Source of the DNA: Candidatus Brockarchaeota archaeon
Lineage (GTDB): Archaea; Thermoproteota; EX4484-205; JAAOZO01
Length of the DNA stretch: 34,329 nucleotides
Assembly: GCA_017601145.1 (NCBI GenBank)
Contig: JAFNIV010000017.1
Coordinates: 1 to 34,329, forward strand
Direction: 5' to 3'
The position numbers were made by a program, and so were the translations under genes. Of the stretch, positions 8,495 through 17,756 are shown piece after piece. The stretch's first letter is position 1. Every line of letters starts with the position of its first letter. The notes under the pieces were generated by a model. It ran no database searches. It worked only from the letters and a program-made list of their open reading frames with translations, and was not told where the DNA came from.

Positions 8495-9109
8495 TTATAC
8501 AAAAAGTTTTAATAAAGAATAAAAGTCGATACCCCCTTTTCTATCGATCAAATAACTTTTTATTCCAACTTTCATTGGGTTTTCCAAATCGTTTAATTTA
8601 TCATCACCTATATGAATTATTTGAGAAGGAAGTATCTTTAGGTCTTCAAGCAAAAAGCCATAGAAAGATGGGGGTTTCCCAACAATGAGCATATCGGTAG
8701 AAGAGTACACCTTGTAGAACTTAACTTTAAGAACACGGAAAGTGGGAAGTATGAGCGAAGATGAAACATTCGAAGCAATAACTAAAGTAAATTTGCTCTT
8801 AACTTTTTCAATAAAATTCAAGGCATCATCATAAAACTTTAGAGCAACCAAGGACTGCTCCACCAATTCTTTAAGGTTAGTGTTTATTCCTAGTTTCTTA
8901 AGCCAATAATCTGGTAAATACCAATTTATGTCGGTTTTACTCACTTTTTCATATTCTTCAAAAACTTTCATCTTTGCTTCTTTTAAACTCATTCCTTCTT
9001 TGAGCGAATATGCTCTCGGTATTACTTCTTTCCAAAAATATTCAAGATAATCTTCAGTTACCAGCGTTCCTGAGAAATCAAGTGAAATTGTCTTTATGTT
9101 CTTAAGCAT
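8495..9109 (-). CDS. HAD-superfamily hydrolase
   Basis: Motif I LDFSGTL, motif II VIASNVSS, motif III lysine in MLIVGKPPSFY, motif IV IIHIGDDKLNDLENPMKVGIKSYLI. Confidence 0.85.
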   Translation of the reverse strand: MLKNIKTISLDFSGTLVTEDYLEYFWKEVIPRAYSLKEGMSLKEAKMKVFEEYEKVSKTDINWYLPDYWLKKLGINTNLKELVEQSLVALKFYDDALNFIEKVKSKFTLVIASNVSSSLILPTFRVLKVKFYKVYSSTDMLIVGKPPSFYGFLLEDLKILPSQIIHIGDDKLNDLENPMKVGIKSYLIDRKGGIDFYSLLKLFV

Positions 9110-9184
9110 TTTTTATTCTCATTTTTAAGCTTAAGGCCACAGAAGTTTTTGTTGGTGAGGCTCATTAATAAAAGTTACCCTCAC

Positions 9185-10306
9185 TTAAGGATCATAAAAA
9201 TACTTTTCAAAAAACTGCCAAACATCTTTAGAAACACAGACATCTGCAAACACAAGTACACCATTAGAACCACCTTCCATAGCATACTTAACCGATTCAA
9301 GCCACTCACTGGCAGGCATGGAAATTGTATTACTATAAGAACCACCAATGCAAGGAATAAGAGTTACGTTAGTAGGAAGGTAGGAGCTTGTAACTTTGCT
9401 TGCATCTTTAACCCATGAGACTGGTTCTCCAGAATCTCTATGATAAATCATTGGTGAAATCACATCTACTAAACCATCTTTGATCCACGTTCTCCAATCA
9501 GTAAAGTACCAACTCATAGCTAGTTCTGGATCATAGACCACATCATAAGAAATTATAATTCCTGGTTTTAATCTTCTTATATTCGCTGTTAATCTTTCTA
9601 AAAAATTTGTTATTATACTAGACACCCATTTTGTATACTCTTTTCTGTACTTTCCATTCTCCAGAACATCTGAAGGCCAATTGATTGAAGAAATGTTAAA
9701 TTCTTTTTCAAAAAGAAATTTATCTAGTTGAGAATATGAACCACTGTATTCTATATCTATGTTTATTCCGTCAACATCATAATCTTTGACTATTTCTATT
9801 AGTTCATTGTACACGAAGTCTTGAACCTTTTGGTTGGCTATATCAAGTAAACCATAGTTTACTGATCCATCAGCCTTTATAGCAGCAAAACTAGGATTCT
9901 TGGAAATAAAAGCATAAGAAGCAGTAAAAGGCATAACCCATGGCCAAACCTTAATATTTCTTTTATGAGAACTTAATATAACTTCTTTTAGCAAATCAAA
10001 ATCTCCAAACTTAGTAGGATTAAGACTGCTGTTATAGTAAGAGACTCCACTATCTAAACCTTGAGGTACTACTAAGTTAAAACCAAACTTAGAAAGTTGT
10101 TCTATGTAATTGTCTATACTAGAAGGAGAAGAGAAACGAGTACCTTGCCAATAGTAATAAATGAAGACACCCTTTATAGTTGGAACTACTTTATTCTTTG
10201 AAATCTCAGACCACCAGTCTCTTTTTTGATATAAAAATGGAAACAATAGTCCTAAGAATAAGAGTATCATAAACGATAAAGTAAAGGCTAAAAGTTTTTT
10301 ATCCAT
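9185..10306 (-). CDS. Membrane-anchored putative glycoside hydrolase (GHL10/DUF187-like TIM barrel)
   Basis: N-terminal TM, KGVFIYYYWQGT, NIKVWPWVMPF, DVDGINIDIEYSG, VDVISPMIYHRD. Confidence 0.75.
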   Translation of the reverse strand: MDKKLLAFTLSFMILLFLGLLFPFLYQKRDWWSEISKNKVVPTIKGVFIYYYWQGTRFSSPSSIDNYIEQLSKFGFNLVVPQGLDSGVSYYNSSLNPTKFGDFDLLKEVILSSHKRNIKVWPWVMPFTASYAFISKNPSFAAIKADGSVNYGLLDIANQKVQDFVYNELIEIVKDYDVDGINIDIEYSGSYSQLDKFLFEKEFNISSINWPSDVLENGKYRKEYTKWVSSIITNFLERLTANIRRLKPGIIISYDVVYDPELAMSWYFTDWRTWIKDGLVDVISPMIYHRDSGEPVSWVKDASKVTSSYLPTNVTLIPCIGGSYSNTISMPASEWLESVKYAMEGGSNGVLVFADVCVSKDVWQFFEKYFYDP

Positions 10307-10311
10307 AAAAA

Positions 10312-11319
10312 TTACACCTCTCTTTTTACAACGCTATCAGCTAGTTCGCATAACAAAGTCTTCGCACTAGAATTAGGTAATAAGTTTATAACAGTCTTAG
10401 CCATTTTAACTCTTTCTTCTGCAAAATTCATCGCCCGTTCTCTTGCTCTCGTACTTTTAATTAGTTCAATACCTTCACTAATTTCATCAACAGAACTTTC
10501 TTTTCTTAATATAGACAAAAGTTTATTTTTATCTATATCTTCAAGTTCTTCCAATGCTAGCAAAATAAGAGCATTGCTTAGTTTATGCTCCTTTATATCT
10601 TTTCCTATTTCTTTTCCAAATTTTTCTTCTTTCCCAAACAAGTCTAAGTAATCATCGATAACTTGAAAAGCTATACCTAAATTTAATCCGTACTTTGAAA
10701 GACTTTCCTCGATTTCTTGAGAAGCATCAGCTACTATTGCTCCGGCTCTCGCACTTGCCACAAGTAGTGAAGCTGTTTTTTTCTGAACTAGGTTCAAGTA
10801 CAATTCCCAAGAGGGGGTTGTGATTCTTTTTTCAGTTATATATCTTTCAGTCCTTCCAGTTTGTTCGAATAAGACATCTAATCGCTCTCCTTCTGTTAAC
10901 TCTATTATTGCCTGACTTACTAGTTCATGCAACTTATATGAAGCAGGAGACCTGTTCACCAGCTTATTTATTGCTTCTCTATAATGTAATCCAGCAAGCA
11001 ATGCCATAGCATCACCATAAACAGCTCTTGTTGTCTTTTTCCCTCTTCTTAGTTCTCCTCTATCTATGATGTCGTCATAAAGTAAAGTATAGTTATGAAT
11101 CAGTTCAAGGGCAGCAGCAATCCAGATTGCCCACTCGGGATTTCCTCCAGAAGCTTCACAGGATAACAAAACTATTGCAGGTCGAATTCTTTTTCCGCCA
11201 GCCTCTATTTGATGAAGTAAGATTGGCTTAAAGTCTTCTGAAGCGCCTTCAACTAAGTATTTTATCATTATTGGGTCAACTTTTCTTCCAATCTCAAAAA
11301 GCTTTGGAACACTTGACAT
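10312..11319 (-). CDS. Polyprenyl (geranylgeranyl) diphosphate synthase
   Basis: First Asp-rich motif YDDIIDRGELRRGKKTT, second FQVIDDYLDLFGKEEKFGK, GGKRIRPAIVLL. Confidence 0.92.
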   Translation of the reverse strand: MSSVPKLFEIGRKVDPIMIKYLVEGASEDFKPILLHQIEAGGKRIRPAIVLLSCEASGGNPEWAIWIAAALELIHNYTLLYDDIIDRGELRRGKKTTRAVYGDAMALLAGLHYREAINKLVNRSPASYKLHELVSQAIIELTEGERLDVLFEQTGRTERYITEKRITTPSWELYLNLVQKKTASLLVASARAGAIVADASQEIEESLSKYGLNLGIAFQVIDDYLDLFGKEEKFGKEIGKDIKEHKLSNALILLALEELEDIDKNKLLSILRKESSVDEISEGIELIKSTRARERAMNFAEERVKMAKTVINLLPNSSAKTLLCELADSVVKREV

Positions 11320-11381
11320 TAGCTTATCAGTCTTTTAATTTTATAGCTAAATTTAAAAAGCTTTGTTTTATTGCAGAAGCC

Positions 11382-12296
11382 TTAAAAAGCAACAAAGGTA
11401 TGCTTTCGTTCTAATTTAAATGTAGTTGGTCTCTTCATCGAATCAGACATAACTACAAATTCAAACTTATCGAAAGTAGATGCAGCTCCAAAGAGTTCAT
11501 TTTTGTCAAGAGCAATTACTGCAAGCTCATTAAATCTCTTTCCATTTTTCGTTATTCTTTCAATTTCAACTTTAACAGCTTCTCTTGCAGAAAGTCCTTC
11601 TGAGATTCGCTCTACAACCAATCTTGATAAATTATGAATCATTATGTTTTCTCCCAATCCAGTAGCTGTGGCACCTCCAAAAGAATTTGCAAAAAGACCT
11701 GAGCCTACGATTGGAGAGTCACCAACTCGACCAGTTAGTTTAAACTTTAGTCCACTAGTTGAAGTTCCAGCCGCTATTCTTCCAAATTTGTCTATTGCTA
11801 CACAACCTATTGTATCATGCACAATTTGCTTCGATAATGCTTTACTAAGTAATTCTAGAGAATTGGGTTTGCTTGATAAACTCAGAGATTCTTTAAACTT
11901 TTCCCATTCTAATTTGACGTCTTGTTGAAGTTTAACTTCTTCAACGTATAACCCAAAAATTTTTGCCAACTTTGTTGCACCTTCTCCTACAATCATGACA
12001 TGAGAAGTATTTTCCATTACTTTTCTTGCGAGAGTTATTGGATGTCTTACATTTCTTACAGCCGCAACTGAACCAGCACTTAAAGTTGAACCATCCATGA
12101 TTGCAGCATCAAGTTCAACTACACCTTCAATATTGGGATATCCACCAAGTCCAACTGAATGTATTGATAAATCGTTTTCCACTTCTCTTATTCCAGCTTC
12201 AACAGCATCTAAAGCTGAGCCTTCGTTGGATAACACTTTCCAACCTGTTTCTACAGCTTTTATGCCAAAGTTCCAAGTAGCAATTATTGTAGGCAT
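11382..12296 (-). CDS. Ntn-hydrolase: isoaspartyl peptidase/glycosylasparaginase family
   Basis: HDTIGCVAIDKFGRIAAGTSTSGLKFKLTGRVGDSPIVGSGLFA: catalytic Thr region DTIG plus family signature. Confidence 0.9.
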   Translation of the reverse strand: MPTIIATWNFGIKAVETGWKVLSNEGSALDAVEAGIREVENDLSIHSVGLGGYPNIEGVVELDAAIMDGSTLSAGSVAAVRNVRHPITLARKVMENTSHVMIVGEGATKLAKIFGLYVEEVKLQQDVKLEWEKFKESLSLSSKPNSLELLSKALSKQIVHDTIGCVAIDKFGRIAAGTSTSGLKFKLTGRVGDSPIVGSGLFANSFGGATATGLGENIMIHNLSRLVVERISEGLSAREAVKVEIERITKNGKRFNELAVIALDKNELFGAASTFDKFEFVVMSDSMKRPTTFKLERKHTFVAF

Positions 12297-12345
12297 AGCT
12301 CTTTAAGGAGATTACAAAGTATTTAAAAATTTTTTATATTTAAAC

Positions 12346-13314
12346 CTAAGATTTACTGAAAAACTTTTCACCTTTCTTATGAGAGTATACAAAAGGTATA
12401 GCAAAGTCAACTTTTGAGTTACTTTGGAACTCTTTAAATATCCTTTTGTTTATTTCATGAGCAATTCTTGGTCTATCTACAGCTAGAGTCATGTATCTTA
12501 ACCTTAGATAAACTCCATAATCATAGAAGTCGGATCTTATGTATGGTTCTTGTTTTGTTTCATTTATTATATCTCCTGTGACTTCTTTAGCAACCTTTAT
12601 AAGAATACGTTCTGCTTCATCCCAATCAGAATCATAAGTTATTCTTACAACAACTTCATCAAGTATATAAGGCTGCGCTGTCTTAGCTTGTCCACTGTAG
12701 TTTATAATAACGTTACTAAAGAGTATTGCATTAGGAACTAATACGTATCTTCCCGATGGTTCTTCGCTACCGACTGTTCCACCAACTTGATTTAAAACAG
12801 TATACATCATTCCTACATCTACTACATCTCCGATGATACCCCAAGCTGGAAGGAAAATCCTATCACCCACTCTGAAGGGCCTTCTTAGTGTTATCAGGAA
12901 CCATGCTGCTAAACCAGTAACCGGTTGCTGCAAAGACCAGCCCAAGAACAAACCACTAAAGGCGCCTAGTGCTGCTACAAAAGTGATACCTCCAAAAAGA
13001 ATGTTCGTTATTGTAATAGCATACGCAAAAATTACTATTGAGCGCCACAAGCCTAATAACATCTTAATGTCTCCAGGCTTGCCTCCAGACTTTGTTATCG
13101 CAGAAGAAATAAAGTGAGAAATAGCTAAATAAACCACATAAAATATTGCTGAAGATAGTATAATTTGGTAGATGAGGTTCTTGTCTACTTGAAATGAAAT
13201 AGGCAAGCTTGGGATGAGTTCCACTATTGATTGTTTATAGTAAAACAATGTAACCAAGATTATGGTTACAGCTATGAGCAACCAAAAGAACTTTTTATTT
13301 GTCTTAGAAGACAT
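12346..13314 (-). CDS. MscS-family mechanosensitive channel
   Basis: Several N-terminal TMs, then GLFLGWSLQQPVTGLAAWFLITLRRPFRVGDRIFL..GIIGDVVDVGMMYTVL. Confidence 0.88.
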   Translation of the reverse strand: MSSKTNKKFFWLLIAVTIILVTLFYYKQSIVELIPSLPISFQVDKNLIYQIILSSAIFYVVYLAISHFISSAITKSGGKPGDIKMLLGLWRSIVIFAYAITITNILFGGITFVAALGAFSGLFLGWSLQQPVTGLAAWFLITLRRPFRVGDRIFLPAWGIIGDVVDVGMMYTVLNQVGGTVGSEEPSGRYVLVPNAILFSNVIINYSGQAKTAQPYILDEVVVRITYDSDWDEAERILIKVAKEVTGDIINETKQEPYIRSDFYDYGVYLRLRYMTLAVDRPRIAHEINKRIFKEFQSNSKVDFAIPFVYSHKKGEKFFSKS

Positions 13315-13429
13315 ATGTGAGTCACAACTCTTGTTTAGCTTTTTAAACTTTTTTACGCTCTAAGAGATTATTTTTCTTAGAAATATAGGTCTAACGATCA
13401 GAAATGTTGAAGGAAAACTGCGCTAAAAA

Positions 13430-13449
13430 TTGTGCAAAAATTCGCACAA
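13430..13449. promoter_or_regulatory. Inverted repeat TTGTGC-N8-GCACAA upstream of a TATA box
   Basis: TTGTGCAAAAATTCGCACAA directly before TTTTATAAG (13450-13458), about 40 bp upstream of the 13490 gene. A third half-site-like TGCGC lies 12 bp further upstream. Confidence 0.4.
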
Positions 13450-13489
13450 GTTTTATAAGTATGCCTAAAGTAAAATTCTTTGAACAAAG

Positions 13490-13837
13490 ATGGAAAACGA
13501 AGAAAAACATAAGGAAATAAAGATTGAAGAAATTAAGGATATAGAAGAACTTAAGGCAGTATTAAGAACTGTAAGAGAAGAAGTGCCTGGTCTTCTAAAG
13601 GATCTTGTGGGGCCTCTCAAGGAACTTATGACTGTAACTATGACTGAAGAGCAGGCTCGGGAGAAAGCTAAGGCAATAGCAGCTTTCTACAAAGAGCTTA
13701 TTGCAGCAGGCATGAAAGAAAGTGACGCTGCAGAGCTTGTAAAGAGTCAGTTTCTTAGCCCAAGTGAGGTTTTCAGGAACTTACTAACTCAAGTACAAAA
13801 ACAAAAGACAGAAGAGAGTTCAAAAAAGGAAAGTTAA
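13490..13837 (+). CDS. Small helical protein of unknown function
   Basis: Clean 115-aa ORF with promoter. Contains AFYKELIAAGMKESDAAELVKSQFLSP. Confidence 0.75.
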   Translation: MENEEKHKEIKIEEIKDIEELKAVLRTVREEVPGLLKDLVGPLKELMTVTMTEEQAREKAKAIAAFYKELIAAGMKESDAAELVKSQFLSPSEVFRNLLTQVQKQKTEESSKKES

Positions 13838-13854
13838 CCTAACAACTCTTAAAA

Positions 13855-14130
13855 ATGAGAAGAATATCACAAAAATTTTTTCTTGGTCTAGAAATACTCT
13901 TTACTTTAATTAGTTTGATGCCCTCTCTTTTATGGTTTATTTTAAATTTTTATTATGCAAAGTACAAGAATAATAGAATTAGGAAAAAGTTACTGAGAAA
14001 GCTAAACGATCAAGGTCTATCAGAACATTTATCTAGAGAGATTGTTGAATCAATATTACCAGAGATAAAAATACCAATGGGTGAATCTTTCTTCAATGGA
14101 AGACACTTCTTTAGAAGACAAGATAAATGA
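13855..14130 (+). CDS. Small N-terminally membrane-anchored protein of unknown function
   Basis: TM segment LEILFTLISLMPSLLWFILNFYY, then a basic helical tail. Cotranscribed position. Confidence 0.65.
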   Translation: MRRISQKFFLGLEILFTLISLMPSLLWFILNFYYAKYKNNRIRKKLLRKLNDQGLSEHLSREIVESILPEIKIPMGESFFNGRHFFRRQDK

Positions 14131-14536
14131 GCTTATTAGGAAGATAAGTTGGCTGGAAAACGAACTTAGAAAAGAGAAAGAAACAAATGCATTGCTGTTA
14201 AAAGAGCTGGCTGTTATAAGGAATGTTCTAACAATGAGTTCACTAACATATAACTCTTCAAGAAAAATAGTATTACTCTCGAGAAGTTTGAAGGCTGGAG
14301 AATTAGCTAAAGATATAGCTGAAATTTTAATGACAGAAGGCCCTCTAAATATATCTCAACTAACTAAAATACTTAAAGAAATGAGAGGCAGAGCTTCTAG
14401 AAAAACAGTTTCTGTGAAACTTGCGGAGTTGATGAGTTTAGGCATAGTTGAATCTATTGATAGAAAAAAGAGCGAGAAACTATACAGAATAAAGGATGTA
14501 GAGTATACTGAAGATATTCAAAATAAAAATTCTTAA
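14096..14536 (+). CDS. Coiled-coil plus C-terminal winged-HTH protein
   Basis: N-terminal heptads KINELIRKISWLENELRKEKE. C-terminal AEILMTEGPLNISQLTKILKE..SRKTVSVKLAELMSLGIVESI (wHTH). ATG 14096 overlaps the preceding ORF by about 35 nt. Confidence 0.7.
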   Translation: MEDTSLEDKINELIRKISWLENELRKEKETNALLLKELAVIRNVLTMSSLTYNSSRKIVLLSRSLKAGELAKDIAEILMTEGPLNISQLTKILKEMRGRASRKTVSVKLAELMSLGIVESIDRKKSEKLYRIKDVEYTEDIQNKNS

Positions 14537-14566
14537 ACTTACTACATTAAAGAAACTATTTTTTAA

Positions 14567-15136
14567 TTAAGCTATAGTTTCTCCTAAAGAGCCTAACTCC
14601 TTTAGTATCTTTAGTTGTTTGCTATTAAAGTAAACATACTTTCTTTTTGCTCTAATTAAGTTTAAGCAATTTTTTAACGGGAATCCTTCACTGCAAAGAA
14701 AAATGCAAGCGATCAATGGAGCTCGTCCTCTTCCTAGGTTACAGTGAATTAGCACTTTTTTACCATTTCTTAATTTACCTTTAATCCAACGAATTGCAAG
14801 CTTAACCTGTTCTAATGTTGGGGCACCACCGTCCTTTATACCTAACTTTAGATAATCAAATCCAAGTTCTTTCGAAAAATTTTCTAAAGATGGAGCTTCT
14901 TGTCTAAGGTCAAGAATACAATCCACTTTTCCTACTAAGAGACTATACTTAGTATACCCACCTATAGCTAAGTTATCTGAAAGGAAAACTATGTCTGGTT
15001 CTTTTTTTAATTTCTTTATTGTCCGTTCTAATCTGATCATGATAGCACCATAAATTAAATCAAGTACTGAAAAAGGACTTACTAACTCTTTTGATGATTG
15101 CGTAGTACTTTCCATTTTTTGATCACTCAACCTCAC
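14567..15136 (-). CDS. Dual-specificity/tyrosine protein phosphatase-like protein
   Basis: CX5R P-loop VLIHCNLGRGRAPLIACIFL, with LDLRQEAPS and LKLGIKDGGAPT. Confidence 0.8.
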   Translation of the reverse strand: MRLSDQKMESTTQSSKELVSPFSVLDLIYGAIMIRLERTIKKLKKEPDIVFLSDNLAIGGYTKYSLLVGKVDCILDLRQEAPSLENFSKELGFDYLKLGIKDGGAPTLEQVKLAIRWIKGKLRNGKKVLIHCNLGRGRAPLIACIFLCSEGFPLKNCLNLIRAKRKYVYFNSKQLKILKELGSLGETIA

Positions 15137-15160
15137 ATAGAAATATTATCTTAAACAAGG

Positions 15161-16174
15161 TTAGAGAAAAATGTTAACTTCATTTATTTTTTCTCTTATC
15201 TTGAGTTCTATAGATTTAGCATAGTTTAGATACTTGCTTATAGGAACTTTTTCTTTACTAACAGACATACCACTTGCGTAAACATGCCCACCACCACCAA
15301 AAATTTTGGCTACTTCTGCGCAGTTAATCTTTTCATTCTTTCTTCTTACACTTGCATTACCATCTTCCTTAACTACAATAAAGACGTCAGCATCTACTTT
15401 TTTCATAATATAATCCACAGCAATAGAGCTATACAATATTCTAGGGCTCCATGCAACCACAAACTTTATACTGTTCACCTCAAATTGATACAAAGAAGTT
15501 TCTACTACTTGAAGAGATTCTTCTTTCTTTTTTCTGAAAACTTCTAACATTCTTTTGTATTCTTCATTAAGAGGATTATTCAAGTTAATGTTCTTGGTTT
15601 TTCCAGCTAAATAAAGCACAAACCCATTTAACCAAGGTCTTAAGGAACTATCGTAATCAAGATAGTTAAGGTAAGAAACAAGCTCCACTAAATCCCAGCT
15701 TACAGATTCTTCAAATTTCCACATATCTGTTTGATGAGATAGATTTGCTAACCTATTTGCATATTCGTCTTTAATTCCATTTTGTTTATAAAGTACATCA
15801 AAAATTATTTCTGTAGCAGTTATTTCACTTTCTCGAATATAAAGAGCATCAACAACATTGCTTAACTTATCCTTTATTTCTTCAGTGGTTTGATGATGAT
15901 CAGCCCATATTATTTTGTTTTGAGTAGCTTTTAGCTTTCTAATTCTTTCAATTATTTCATCTATCTCTTTAACGTTTGTAGATAAGTCAGAAATTACAAA
16001 ATAAGCATTAGTAAGACTTAACAACTTATCTTCAACTACTTTTTCTTTATCTCCATAGTCCTTTAGTGAAACAATAGAAGGAAAATTATTTATAACAGAA
16101 GCATACCTAACTACCAATGAAGCCGATGCTACCCCGTCAAAATCGTTACGATGAGAAATCGACACAACCAGCAT
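15161..16174 (-). CDS. DHH/DHHA1-family phosphoesterase
   Basis: SHRNDFDGVASA, ADHHQTTEEI, and DHHA1 motif FGGGGHVYASGMSV. Confidence 0.88.
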   Translation of the reverse strand: MLVVSISHRNDFDGVASASLVVRYASVINNFPSIVSLKDYGDKEKVVEDKLLSLTNAYFVISDLSTNVKEIDEIIERIRKLKATQNKIIWADHHQTTEEIKDKLSNVVDALYIRESEITATEIIFDVLYKQNGIKDEYANRLANLSHQTDMWKFEESVSWDLVELVSYLNYLDYDSSLRPWLNGFVLYLAGKTKNINLNNPLNEEYKRMLEVFRKKKEESLQVVETSLYQFEVNSIKFVVAWSPRILYSSIAVDYIMKKVDADVFIVVKEDGNASVRRKNEKINCAEVAKIFGGGGHVYASGMSVSKEKVPISKYLNYAKSIELKIREKINEVNIFL

Positions 16175-16276
16175 GAAGCAAAGTTATAAAACGGTAACTA
16201 AATAAATCTTTATTTCTTAAAGAAATGAACGAATCGTACGTTATGTTAATATAGTTCCATAAAAATTGTAAGAACT

Positions 16277-16675
16277 ATGAGTAATGAAAAAGTTGTAGAA
16301 AGCCAAACTAAAAAAGCTGAAGAAAAGCCAATGCTTGCATTTGCATTGGTTTTAGCAGGGTTTATAGTTCAATCCTTAATTTTTGCTTTTAGAATTTTTA
16401 GGAGTTCCATATTCATTATGGTACACAGAAGAATTGTAAGCCTTATTGGTCTCCCTATGTATCCATTGATTTGGGTTTTTGTTGCGACTATTGTACTTGG
16501 ATTAGAGCTAGTTGGAGTTATTCTAATTTATTCTTCTGACATAAACAAAGTAAGAATAGGTTCAACTATAGTACTAGTTACTTCTTTACTAGCATACCCA
16601 ACGTTATGGGGATTCTTTGTAGGCTCAATTTTATCCATAATTGGTAGTATATTGGGGTTGCTCTGGAAGTCTTAA
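16277..16675 (+). CDS. Small multi-TM membrane protein of unknown function
   Basis: About 3-4 hydrophobic segments in 132 aa. Confidence 0.65.
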   Translation: MSNEKVVESQTKKAEEKPMLAFALVLAGFIVQSLIFAFRIFRSSIFIMVHRRIVSLIGLPMYPLIWVFVATIVLGLELVGVILIYSSDINKVRIGSTIVLVTSLLAYPTLWGFFVGSILSIIGSILGLLWKS

Positions 16676-16810
16676 TTCTAAAACTGAAATAGCTTTTCTT
16701 CTTATAGTTGTACAATAATATTTTACAAGAAGTTTAACTTGCTTTACACTAAAAGAACAAGAAATCTTTATAATAAAGGTATTTAAGTTTTTCAACCTAG
16801 ACCAATTTTT

Positions 16811-16830
16811 AAGTAGTTTGCAACTTACTT
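16811..16830. promoter_or_regulatory. Imperfect palindrome upstream of the por operon TATA box
   Basis: AAGTAGTTTGCAACTTACTT (core TTGCAA, arms AAGTA/TACTT) immediately upstream of GTTTATAAC (16841-16849). Confidence 0.3.
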
Positions 16831-16876
16831 GAAAGAAAAAGTTTATAACGTAAAAATGTTTTTCTAATCATGAACA

Positions 16877-17755
16877 ATGATAAAAGTAAGATTTCATGGA
16901 AGAGGAGGTCAAGGAATGAAAACATCTTCAAGGATATTAGGAACAGCTGCTTTCTTATCTGGCTTTTTTGTGCAAGATTTTCCGATATATGGTGCTGAAA
17001 GAAGGGGGGCTCCAGTTGTAGCATTTACAATTATAAGCAAAGAACCAATATTAGAAAGAGGATATATCTTTGATCCAAATATTTTGTTGATTTCAGACGA
17101 GACATTACTGTTAGATAAACAAACAGATCCAACAAAAGGAATGAGTAAAGAAAGTATAGTGTTCATAAACTCTAATAAAAACGAGGATTACTTTAAGGAA
17201 AAAATTGGAGCAAAAGTAATTGTAGAAGACTTAACTAAAATAGCGTTAGAAGTACTTGGAAGACCAATACTTAGTACCTTAATTGCAGGAGTTGCAGCAA
17301 AATTAGTTGGAATAGAACAAAAGTACCTAGAAGAAGCAGTAAAAGAAGAGTTAGAACAAATTGGAGCTAACGAAGAAATGATAAGAAAAAATATTCTTGC
17401 AGCTACCATTGGCTACAACAAAGTGCAAGAAGTGAAAATAGAGCAAACAGAAAGCTTAGAGCCTGAAGTTAAAGTTGTAGAAGTGGAATACAACGATCCA
17501 GAAATCAGTACTCCAGTTATCTCATTTGTTGCAAACAGCTACCTTAAGAAAACAGGAACATGGAGAGTATTTAAACCAATTATAAAATATCAAAAATGTA
17601 AAAGTTGTAGGTTATGTTATGTTTATTGCCCAGAAAGTGCAATAAAATGGGAAAACAACTTTCCAGTAATTGATTATGAGAATTGTAAAGGCTGCTTAAT
17701 TTGTGTTCAAGAATGCCCACTAAAGGCTATTGAAATAGTTAGAGAAGGTGAGTAA
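16877..17755 (+). CDS. porCD: 2-oxoacid (pyruvate-type):ferredoxin oxidoreductase, fused gamma-delta subunit
   Basis: Gamma: MIKVRFHGRGGQGMKTSSRILG..PIYGAERRGAPV. Delta: CKSCRLCYVYCPESAI and CKGCLICVQECPLKAI (two 4Fe-4S motifs). Confidence 0.88.
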   Translation: MIKVRFHGRGGQGMKTSSRILGTAAFLSGFFVQDFPIYGAERRGAPVVAFTIISKEPILERGYIFDPNILLISDETLLLDKQTDPTKGMSKESIVFINSNKNEDYFKEKIGAKVIVEDLTKIALEVLGRPILSTLIAGVAAKLVGIEQKYLEEAVKEELEQIGANEEMIRKNILAATIGYNKVQEVKIEQTESLEPEVKVVEVEYNDPEISTPVISFVANSYLKKTGTWRVFKPIIKYQKCKSCRLCYVYCPESAIKWENNFPVIDYENCKGCLICVQECPLKAIEIVREGE

Positions 17756-17756
17756 G

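Noticed and set aside
15890-15910. TGATGATGA-like C box of a C/D sRNA
   Set aside because: Inside the DHH phosphoesterase coding region, with no D/D' boxes at proper spacing.
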